Positions 1 through 5,570 of a DNA stretch of 5,673 bases are shown here, one piece after another. Under the pieces are notes generated by a model. It worked only from the letters and a program-made list of their open reading frames with translations. It did no database searches and had not been told where the DNA came from. Source of the stretch: Gemmatimonadaceae bacterium (GTDB lineage: Bacteria > Gemmatimonadota > Gemmatimonadetes > Gemmatimonadales > Gemmatimonadaceae); NCBI GenBank assembly GCA_014379705.1, contig JACMLI010000011.1:1-5673 (forward strand). The letters are read 5' to 3'. The stretch's first letter is position 1, and each line of letters begins with the position of its first letter. A program made the translations under genes and the position numbers.

Positions 1-70
1 CTCGTGACCGCCCCCTGACCATGCAGTGACCGCACCGGCGGAAGCTCCCGTCTTCCCCGCCACCAGCCAC
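1..70. other. Leader upstream of receptor gene, no gene recognised
   Basis: I see no coding region, strong Shine-Dalgarno sequence or clear promoter here. The frame reading through position 16 reaches TGA at 16-18, and another frame reaches TGA at 27-29. Either could be the tail of an upstream gene, but too little is present to say. A GTG at 26 lies in frame with the receptor gene and would add 15 residues before its signal peptide. Confidence 0.4.
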
Positions 71-2743
71 ATGTATCCCAGATTGGCACTCGCCCTGTTC
101 GCTGCCGCCTTCGCCCTGGCGATGCCAGCGAGCGCGCAGACCTTCGGCAGAATTGCCGGCACGATCTCCGCGGCCGAGGGGACCGGCGGGCTCTCCGGCG
201 CCGCGGTCGCGGTCGTCGGCACGACGCTCGCCACGACCACCGACGACAACGGGCGCTACGTCCTGCCCCGGGTGCCCGCCGGGAATGTTCAGCTGCGCGT
301 CCACTACCTCGGCCGCCGCGCGGAACTCCGTGACGTGAGCGTGACGGCGGGCGCCACCGTGCGCGTCGACGTGCCGATGACCTTGATCTCGCTCGCGCCG
401 GTCGTCGTCGAGGGCGTGCGCGCCAAGGGCCAGGCCGAGGCGCTCTCGCGACAGCGCAATGCCGCCAACATCATGAGCATCGTCTCGAGCGACCAGATGG
501 GTCGCTTCCCCGATGCGTCCGCTCCCGAAGCGGCCCAGCGCCTCCCTGGTGTGGCGATTGAGCGCGACCAGGGCGAAGGACGCTACGTCAAGATCCGCGG
601 GGCGGCCGCCGCGAACACGCAGGTGACCGTGAACGGTGAACAGGTGCCGTCTCCAGAAGCCGAGGTCCGCCAGATCGCCCTCGACGCGGTTCCCGTGGGG
701 GTGCTCGAGGCGATCGAGGTGTCCAAGACGATCACGCCGGACATGGACGCCGACGCGATCGGTGGCACGGTGAACCTCGTCACCCGCAAGGCGCCCGACG
801 CGCGATTCGTCTCCTTCGAGTCGTCCGGGGGCTATGCGGCCATCCGGGAGGAGTACTCCGGCCTGAGCTCGCTCACGTTAGGCGGACGCAGCGCCGACAA
901 GAAGCTTGGCGCCCTGTTTGCCGGTTCGTGGTCCCGCCGCAACTTCGGTTCGGACGGCATCGAGCCCGATTACGACTTCGGCGACACGCGCGCTGAGGAC
1001 GGGCTCGCGGAGCTCGACGTGCGGCGCTACTCGCTCTGGCGCTCGCGCCTGGGCGCCACGGGCTCCGTCGACTACCGGCTCGGCGACGGCTCGTCGCTGT
1101 ACCTCACCAGCCTCTATTCGGCACTCACCGACCAGGAGCAGCGCCGCCGCCTGACGCACGCACTCGAGGACGGCGAGATCTCCTACGCGCACAAGAACCG
1201 CAAGGAGATCCTCTCGACATGGAACGTCATGGCGGGGGGCGAACACCTGTCGCGCCGTGGCATCAAGGCGGACTATCGCCTCGCGTTCACTCGATCGCAG
1301 GAAGACACGCCCTTCGACGATGAGGTCTTCTTCCTCGCCGAAGACGTTACGTTCAACCCCTCACTGAGCGATCCTGACCGTCCGCAGCCCAACCCCGTTG
1401 GCGCGCTCGGCGGGCCATTCCTCTTCGATGAGGCCGCGCCCGGGGTCACGCTCACCAGGAATCGCGACGTCAGTGCCTCCGCCAACCTCGGGCTGCCGTT
1501 CTCGTTCGGCAGCGCCTCGTCAGGCACCTTCAAGTTTGGCCTCAAGCACCGCGACAAGCGAAAGGACCAGCAAGTCAATGAGCGGCAGTTCGGCCTGGGC
1601 GACGATGCCAACGACATCGTGCTGGGCTCGTCCGTCGGCACGCCGTTCAGCAACAGCGGATTCAACCCCGGGGCATACCCGATCCCGTTCTCCACGTCGC
1701 CGGGTGACATCCACGGCTTCATCCAGCGCTTTGGCTCGCAGCTGGACGGTGGCGAGGTGAACGTGGAGGAAGGCAGCAACAACTATGTGCTGCGGGAGCG
1801 CGTCACGGCGGCGTATGGCATGGCGGAACTGTCGATGGCGCGAGGCGTCACGCTGATCCCGGGCGTGCGGGTCGAGCGCACGAGCCTCGCCACGGATGGC
1901 TTTGCCTTCGACAGCGAAGACGAGTCGCTGACCGCGACGTCGGGGAAGAACGACTACACGAACGTCTTCCCGATGGTGCATGCCCGCTGGGCCGTGGACG
2001 ACGTCACGAACCTCCGCGCATCGTTCACGACGGCGATCTTCCGGCCAAACTTCTTCGATCTCGTGCCATACCGCGTGCGCGACGACGAGGACCTCAACAT
2101 CGGGAACCCCGCGTTGACGGCCACCACGTCGCGCCAGTACGACCTGCTGATGGAGCGGTATGACCGCGACATCGGCCTCGTGTCGTTCGGCGTGTTCGCC
2201 AAGCAGCTCTCCAACCCGATCTTCCTTGCCACGAGCGACAACGACCTGGGCGGGGAGACGACGCAGCCGGTGAACGCGACGAGTGGTCGGCTGGTGGGCC
2301 TCGAGGTCGCGTTCCAGCGCCGGCTCACGTTCCTGCCGGGCGCGCTCTCGGGTCTTGGCATCTACAGCAACTTCACGTGGACGGACTCCAAGGCGACGCA
2401 GCCGAATGGGCGCGAGACCCGACTGGCGGGGCAGGCGGATCGCGTTGGCAACTTCGCGTTGAGCTACGAGCGCCGCCGCTTCTCGGGCCAGGTAAGCCTG
2501 AACCACACGGGTCGCTCGATCCTCGAGCTCGGCGAGGATGCCGAGGACGATCTTTTCATCGATCGCCGGACGCAGGTGGACCTGTCGGCGAGCTTCTTCG
2601 TGACGCGATCGGCGCAGGTCTTCGCCGAAGCGAACAATCTCACGAACGAACCGTATCGCACGTACGTGATCGATCGCATCCGTCCGCGGCAGATCGAGTA
2701 CTACGAGCCCTGGCTCCAGGTGGGCATCCGGTGGCGGCCGTGA
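71..2743 (+). CDS. TonB-dependent outer-membrane receptor (Xanthomonas/Caulobacter type) with carboxypeptidase-regulatory-like N-terminal domain
   Basis: This is an 890-residue outer-membrane transporter that would import a substrate across the outer membrane using TonB/ExbBD energy. ATG 71 is chosen because it puts a signal peptide at the N-terminus: MYPR, a hydrophobic stretch, then cleavage after ASA at residue 22. The GTG at 26 adds an unsuitable 15-residue leader, and neither start has a clear ribosome binding site. Residues about 26-104 form a carboxypeptidase-regulatory-like beta-sandwich (DDNGRYVLPRVPAG). A TonB-box-like APVVVEGV lies at about 109-116. The plug spans about 117-240, with RFPDASAPEAAQRLPGV from 145, RDQGEGRYVKIRG from 165 and DADAIGGTVNL at 226-236. 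The FPD...RDQGEGR signature is typical of the TIGR01782-like receptor group. The remainder is a 22-strand barrel, including RPNFFDLVPY and a GNPAL motif. The C-terminus ends WRP rather than in an aromatic residue. The next gene is translationally coupled to this one and looks phytase-like, so phytate or a phosphorylated product is a plausible substrate (inference). Specificity cannot be read from the sequence. Confidence 0.93.
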   Translation: MYPRLALALFAAAFALAMPASAQTFGRIAGTISAAEGTGGLSGAAVAVVGTTLATTTDDNGRYVLPRVPAGNVQLRVHYLGRRAELRDVSVTAGATVRVDVPMTLISLAPVVVEGVRAKGQAEALSRQRNAANIMSIVSSDQMGRFPDASAPEAAQRLPGVAIERDQGEGRYVKIRGAAAANTQVTVNGEQVPSPEAEVRQIALDAVPVGVLEAIEVSKTITPDMDADAIGGTVNLVTRKAPDARFVSFESSGGYAAIREEYSGLSSLTLGGRSADKKLGALFAGSWSRRNFGSDGIEPDYDFGDTRAEDGLAELDVRRYSLWRSRLGATGSVDYRLGDGSSLYLTSLYSALTDQEQRRRLTHALEDGEISYAHKNRKEILSTWNVMAGGEHLSRRGIKADYRLAFTRSQEDTPFDDEVFFLAEDVTFNPSLSDPDRPQPNPVGALGGPFLFDEAAPGVTLTRNRDVSASANLGLPFSFGSASSGTFKFGLKHRDKRKDQQVNERQFGLGDDANDIVLGSSVGTPFSNSGFNPGAYPIPFSTSPGDIHGFIQRFGSQLDGGEVNVEEGSNNYVLRERVTAAYGMAELSMARGVTLIPGVRVERTSLATDGFAFDSEDESLTATSGKNDYTNVFPMVHARWAVDDVTNLRASFTTAIFRPNFFDLVPYRVRDDEDLNIGNPALTATTSRQYDLLMERYDRDIGLVSFGVFAKQLSNPIFLATSDNDLGGETTQPVNATSGRLVGLEVAFQRRLTFLPGALSGLGIYSNFTWTDSKATQPNGRETRLAGQADRVGNFALSYERRRFSGQVSLNHTGRSILELGEDAEDDLFIDRRTQVDLSASFFVTRSAQVFAEANNLTNEPYRTYVIDRIRPRQIEYYEPWLQVGIRWRP

Positions 2744-3828
2744 GGCGCTGGCTCACGCTCGTTGGCACTGCCGGAGTGCTGGCGTGCCAGAAGGAAGAGG
2801 CGCCCAAGGCGATGCCCCGGACGGTGTCGCCGGCGCGTCCCGACACCGTCATCGTCGCCGAGTCGTTCATCACGCCATTCGACACGATCGACAACGTCGA
2901 TTCGCCGGCGGTCTACCACGATGCAGAGCGCCACTGGGTTCTCGCCTCCGCCAAGACGACGGACGCCGTCATCGTCTATGACGCGTCGACGGGCACGGTC
3001 ATCCGTCGGCTCGGCACGAGTGGAACGGGCCGCGGCCAACTGCGCCGGCCGAACGGCATCGCCGTCGTCGACTCCCTGCTCTTCGTGGTAGAGCGGGACA
3101 ACCACCGGGTGCAGGCGTTCCAGCTGCCGTCATTGCGGCCAGTCGGAAGCTTCGGGGAACGCGAGCTGCGCAAGCCGTATGGCATCGCGGGGGTGCGCAC
3201 CGGCGCGGGTGCGTGGAGCGTGTACATCACCGACAACTACGAGGCGCCTGACGAGAGCATCCCGCCGGATCGCGAGCTCGGCGCGCGTGTGCGGCAGTTT
3301 GCCGTTGTGCTTGGTGCGAAGGGGATTGCGGCGCACAGCGTCCTCGCGTTTGGCGACACGGCCGGTGAGGGCGTCCTGCGAACCGTCGAGTCGATCATCG
3401 CGGATTCGGCGCAAGGTCTTCTGTTGATCGCCGAGGAAACCGAAGTCGATTCGCACATCAAGGTCTATGATGTGGCGGGCAAGTTCACGGGGCGCATCTT
3501 CGGGCGCGGGCGCTTTCCCCAGCAGGCGGAGGGGATCGTGCTCTATGCCTGCGGGGATACGGCCGGGTACTGGATCGCGACCGACCAGGGAGAGCAGGTC
3601 AACACCTTCCACGTCTTCGATCGCATGACCCTGGAGTCACGGGGCTCGTTCACCGGTCGCGAGACTCGCCTCACCGACGGCGTCGCGCTCACCCAGGTTC
3701 CCACCGATCGATTTCCTTCGGGGGCCCTGTATGCGTCGCACCTCGACGGCGGCGTCACGGCGATGGCGTGGACCGACATCGCGGGAGCGCTTGGACTCCG
3801 GACCGACTGCCTGACGAGCGTGAAGTAG
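2740..3828 (+). CDS. Beta-propeller phytase-like (3-phytase family) lipoprotein
   Basis: The 362-residue product is probably a lipid-anchored six-bladed beta-propeller related to 3-phytases, which remove phosphates from myo-inositol hexakisphosphate. From GTG 2740 the N-terminus is MRRWLTLVGTAGVLAC, a lipoprotein signal with lipobox VLAC and lipidated Cys16. GTG 2731, nine bases upstream and preceded by AGGTGGG at 2718-2724, is a credible alternative start. A longer in-frame reading back to 2377 would lie inside the receptor gene and is rejected. Family-like segments, in order, are DNVDSPAVYHD (DDPAIW region), LRRPNGIAV, KPYGIAG followed by VYITDN, LLLIAEE, QQAEGIVLY (261-269), GYWIATDQG (276-284), TDGVALT (312-318) and AWTDIAGALGL (343-353). 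Length fits the family. The first half is more NHL-like, and several usual active-site positions look altered, so phytase activity is uncertain. It could be another phosphoesterase or a binding propeller. The 4-nt GTGA overlap with the receptor stop codon implies co-translation. Confidence 0.8.
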   Translation: MRRWLTLVGTAGVLACQKEEAPKAMPRTVSPARPDTVIVAESFITPFDTIDNVDSPAVYHDAERHWVLASAKTTDAVIVYDASTGTVIRRLGTSGTGRGQLRRPNGIAVVDSLLFVVERDNHRVQAFQLPSLRPVGSFGERELRKPYGIAGVRTGAGAWSVYITDNYEAPDESIPPDRELGARVRQFAVVLGAKGIAAHSVLAFGDTAGEGVLRTVESIIADSAQGLLLIAEETEVDSHIKVYDVAGKFTGRIFGRGRFPQQAEGIVLYACGDTAGYWIATDQGEQVNTFHVFDRMTLESRGSFTGRETRLTDGVALTQVPTDRFPSGALYASHLDGGVTAMAWTDIAGALGLRTDCLTSVK

Positions 3829-3855
3829 TCGTCCGCGTCACCATCCAATCCATTC

Positions 3856-3887
3856 TCGCCCGGCCGGCGTACTCGCAGGTCGGGCGA
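3856..3887 (+). terminator. Strong hairpin after the phytase-like gene, possible terminator
   Basis: Bases 3856-3865 (TCGCCCGGCC) pair with 3878-3887 (GGTCGGGCGA): nine Watson-Crick pairs and one G-T wobble. After a single G/A mismatch, 3867-3869 pair with 3874-3876 around a TACT loop. The hairpin starts 28 nt after the phytase-like stop codon and is followed by TTCCCC, not a real T-tract. It could be a GC-type terminator, a 3' stabilising hairpin or an attenuator before the next gene. The rest of the 3829-3918 spacer shows nothing else recognisable. Confidence 0.5.
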
Positions 3888-3912
3888 TTCCCCGTCCGGC
3901 GGACACGACAAC

Positions 3913-3919
3913 GGGGGGA
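3913..3919 (+). promoter_or_regulatory. Purine-rich ribosome binding site that sets the start of the collagen/DUF4394 gene
   Basis: The run GGGGGGA at 3913-3919 abuts the ATG at 3919 but lies 5 nt before the in-frame ATG at 3925. Normal Shine-Dalgarno spacing therefore favours 3925. The choice changes only two residues. Confidence 0.55.
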
Positions 3920-3924
3920 TGGAC

Positions 3925-4890
3925 ATGACAACGCAACGAGGGCGTCGCCAGGCGCACGTCGCACGATCGATGGTATTCGGTCTGGCGGCGGTGATGATGC
4001 TGGCGGCCTGCACGGGTGACGAGGGTGCCACCGGACCTGCGGGTCCACAGGGAGCCACGGGTCCGACGGGGCCTGCAGGACCTACCGGGCCGACGGGGCC
4101 CACCGGTCCCACAGGCCCCACGGGGCCCTCCGGCTCATCGAGCGGTCGCACGATCTATGGTGTCGACGCCACCAACTCGCTGCTCGCCTTTGGTGCGCTC
4201 CGCCCCGATCTCGTGTCACGCCGTGTGGCGATCACCGGCCTGCAGGCGAACGAGCAGGTATTGGGTATCGACTTCCGCCCCGTGGATGGGAAGCTGTATG
4301 CCCTGGGTTCCACCAGCCGGGTCTACACGATCGATACCGTGACGGCGGTTGCGACCGCCGTGGCCGCCACGGCGTTCACGCCAGCGATCATGGGTGCGTC
4401 GACCGGATTCGACTTCAATCCGGTGCCTGATCGCATTCGCGTGCACACCGACCAGGCACAGGACCTGCGCCTGCATCCGATGACTGGGGCGGTGGCGGCC
4501 ATCGACACCCCGCTCGCGTACCGAACCGGCGATGCGGGCTTCGGCATGAACCCGATGGTGACCGGCACGGCCTACACAAACAGCGTCGTGGGCGCGACGA
4601 CCACGACCCTGTACGCCATCGACGCGGCGCGCGACGTGCTGGTGACCCTCGCGAACCCCAACGATGGACAGCTAACGACGGTCGGTGCGCTTGGCGTGAA
4701 CACGTCGGCCGACATCGGGTTCGACATCGCGGGGAACAATGGCGACGCGTACCTCGCGCTCACGACCGGTGCGGGGGCCAGTGGGACGGGTTCGACCCTG
4801 TACCTGCTCAACGTCACGACGGGTTCACTCTTCCCGGTGGGGAACGTGTCGTCGGCGTCGCCGCTGCGCGGGATCGCGATCTCCCCGTAG
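3925..4890 (+). CDS. Lipoprotein with collagen-like Gly-X-Y stalk and DUF4394 domain
   Basis: The product is a 321-residue predicted lipoprotein of unknown function. The N-terminus has an Arg-rich n-region, the hydrophobic stretch MVFGLAAVMMLAAC and a LAAC lipobox with Cys29. Residues 31-72 form 14 uninterrupted Gly-X-Y triplets (GDE, GAT, GPA, GPQ, GAT, GPT, GPA, five GPT, GPS, GSS), a collagen-like stalk right after the lipid anchor. Residues about 75-321 match the DUF4394 pattern: TIYGVDATNSLLAF, GIDFRPVDGKLYALGS (114-129), FDFNPVPDRIRV (from 162), TLYAIDAARDVLVTL and STLYLLNVTTGSLFPVGNV. The recurring LYxxD units suggest a propeller-like beta fold (inference). The gene sits between two hairpins with 96 nt separating its start from the phytase-like stop codon, so it is probably its own transcription unit. 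ATG 3919 is an alternative start. A surface-displayed or matrix role is a guess, and no catalytic motif was recognised. Confidence 0.85.
   Translation: MTTQRGRRQAHVARSMVFGLAAVMMLAACTGDEGATGPAGPQGATGPTGPAGPTGPTGPTGPTGPTGPSGSSSGRTIYGVDATNSLLAFGALRPDLVSRRVAITGLQANEQVLGIDFRPVDGKLYALGSTSRVYTIDTVTAVATAVAATAFTPAIMGASTGFDFNPVPDRIRVHTDQAQDLRLHPMTGAVAAIDTPLAYRTGDAGFGMNPMVTGTAYTNSVVGATTTTLYAIDAARDVLVTLANPNDGQLTTVGALGVNTSADIGFDIAGNNGDAYLALTTGAGASGTGSTLYLLNVTTGSLFPVGNVSSASPLRGIAISP
4015..4140 (+). repeat. Collagen-type Gly-X-Y coding repeat (14 triplets)
   Basis: These 126 bases encode 14 consecutive Gly-X-Y triplets in 9-nt units, mostly Gly-Pro-Thr. The six Gly-Pro-Thr units are at 4060, 4078, 4087, 4096, 4105 and 4114. 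Each is spelled with a different 9-mer, so the repeat is strong in protein but degenerate in DNA. Pro and Thr dominate the X and Y positions, as is common in bacterial collagen-like stalks. Confidence 0.9.
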
Positions 4891-4897
4891 GACGCGC

Positions 4898-4930
4898 CAT
4901 GGCCGGCCCACACGGCGTGGGCCGGCCATG
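4898..4930. terminator. Perfect 14-bp inverted repeat, likely terminator
   Basis: CATGGCCGGCCCAC (4898-4911) and GTGGGCCGGCCATG (4917-4930) are exact reverse complements around the 5-nt loop ACGGC. The repeat begins 8 nt after the DUF4394 stop codon. It is followed by CGTTCT, so there is no long T-tract. Position and stability favour a terminator for the upstream gene, possibly acting in both directions. A protein-binding palindrome is the alternative. Confidence 0.7.
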
Positions 4931-4943
4931 CGTTCTGAACGTC

Positions 4944-4957
4944 GTACCGCTTGTCAC
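4944..4957 (+). promoter_or_regulatory. Putative promoter element before the acetyltransferase gene
   Basis: GTACCGCTTGTCAC lies just after the inverted repeat, with its TTGTCAC beginning 36 nt before ATG 4987. A closely similar element with TTGTCAC 38 nt before the start precedes the gene at 5571. The TA...CTTG core loosely resembles the Bacteroidota-type -7 element TAnnTTTG. No convincing -33 element is visible upstream, where the hairpin arm lies. Confidence 0.35.
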
Positions 4958-4986
4958 AGCGGGTCGTTCGGGAGAAACTCCCCGGT

Positions 4987-5520
4987 ATGACACCGTCGAA
5001 TGCCGTCGAGATCGTGCCATGGCGCCCCGAATACGCGGTCGATTTTGACCGACTGGGGCGCGAGTGGCTCGAGCGCTACTTCACCGTAGAGCCGCTCGAC
5101 GAGGAGTACCTGCAGGATCCGCAAGGAAAGATCGTGGATCCCGGCGGGCAGGTCTTCTTTGCGATCGAGGACGGTGCAGTGATTGGCACGTGCTCGGCGA
5201 TCCCGCAGGGCGACGGTTCGTTCGAACTGGCAAAGCTCGCGGTGACCGAACGGGCGCAGGGGCGAGGGCTGGGGCGTCGCCTGGCGGAGCGAGTGCTCGC
5301 GTTTGCGGTGGCGGCGGGGGCTCCCCGGGTGACGTTGAGCAGCAGCTCGCGCCTGGGCCCGGCGCTTCGCTTGTACGAGTCCCTGGGCTTCGAGCACCAG
5401 CCGTTCCCGGGCCCCCGACCCTACACCGACGCCGACGTGTACATGGTACGCGGCCTGGTCGACGGCGCGATTCCCGACCAGTCCGCGAATCCGGCGCATC
5501 CGCCGGTGCGCCCCGGCTGA
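4987..5520 (+). CDS. GNAT-family N-acetyltransferase
   Basis: This 177-residue cytoplasmic enzyme is predicted to transfer an acetyl group from acetyl-CoA to an amine; the substrate is unknown. The N-terminal part (WRPEYAVDFDRLGREWLERYF) and GGQVFFAIEDGAVIGTCSAIP resemble the single-domain GNAT subgroup that also occurs fused to MarR regulators. Motif A is LAVTERAQGRGLGRRLAERV, with the acetyl-CoA-binding Q-G-R-G-L-G at residues 91-96. Motif B is LYESLGFEHQ from 129. The last 20 or so residues are Pro/Ala-rich and probably unstructured. ATG 4987 is preferred, with a weak GGGAGA at 4970-4975. A TTG at 4951 would make the promoter-like element coding and lacks a binding site. The gene lies alone between an inverted repeat and its downstream neighbour, and nothing links it to the receptor operon. 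Confidence 0.9.
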   Translation: MTPSNAVEIVPWRPEYAVDFDRLGREWLERYFTVEPLDEEYLQDPQGKIVDPGGQVFFAIEDGAVIGTCSAIPQGDGSFELAKLAVTERAQGRGLGRRLAERVLAFAVAAGAPRVTLSSSSRLGPALRLYESLGFEHQPFPGPRPYTDADVYMVRGLVDGAIPDQSANPAHPPVRPG

Positions 5521-5526
5521 GCTCGC

Positions 5527-5539
5527 GTAGCTTTGTCAC
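5527..5539 (+). promoter_or_regulatory. Putative promoter element (TAGCTTTG) before the last gene
   Basis: GTAGCTTTGTCAC contains TAGCTTTG (5528-5535), an exact match to the TAnnTTTG -7 consensus of Bacteroidota primary-sigma promoters. Its TTGTCAC lies 38 nt before the GTG at 5571, which would give a 5' leader of roughly 30 nt. No TTTG-like -33 element was found upstream, so this is a candidate only. Confidence 0.4.
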
Positions 5540-5554
5540 GCCGCGCGACGCGGC
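5540..5554 (+). other. Small hairpin in the leader of the last gene
   Basis: GCCGCG (5540-5545) and CGCGGC (5549-5554) form a perfect 6-bp stem around CGA. It ends 4 nt before the Shine-Dalgarno sequence at 5559-5563. It may affect translation or may be a chance pairing in GC-rich DNA. Confidence 0.25.
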
Positions 5555-5570
5555 CCCTGGAGGCAAACGA

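Noticed and set aside
26..70. GTG 26 as the receptor start
   Set aside because: It would place 15 non-signal residues (MTAPAEAPVFPATSH) before a complete signal peptide that begins properly at ATG 71. It has no better ribosome binding site.
1520..2506. Long antisense open frame (328 codons) inside the receptor gene
   Set aside because: Its Arg/Val/His-rich composition is typical of a high-GC antisense shadow, no domain is recognisable, and the receptor on the + strand is well supported throughout.
2377..2739. Upstream extension of the phytase-like frame into the receptor gene
   Set aside because: It would overlap the receptor gene by more than 360 bases, translates to low-complexity Arg/Gly/Pro-rich sequence, and would bury the clear lipoprotein signal peptide that begins near 2740.
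4015..4140. Possible CRISPR or minisatellite array
   Set aside because: The units are 9 nt and in frame, without spacers, and encode Gly-X-Y triplets inside a gene. It is a coding repeat.
3543..4151. Antisense frame with Gly-Pro-Val collagen-like repeats
   Set aside because: The reverse complement of GGN-CCN-ACN units automatically reads as Gly-Pro-Val. The rest of the frame runs antisense through two real genes and a spacer with a hairpin.
4951..4986. TTG start for the acetyltransferase
   Set aside because: It lacks a ribosome binding site, adds residues that do not look like the family N-terminus, and overlaps the promoter-like TTGTCAC element.
5491..5512. Two overlapping, mutually exclusive 6-bp stems at the end of the acetyltransferase gene (5491-5496 with 5501-5506, and 5493-5498 with 5507-5512)
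   Set aside because: They are short, lie inside coding sequence of very high GC content, and have no T-tract. Chance pairing is the likelier explanation than an RNA switch.
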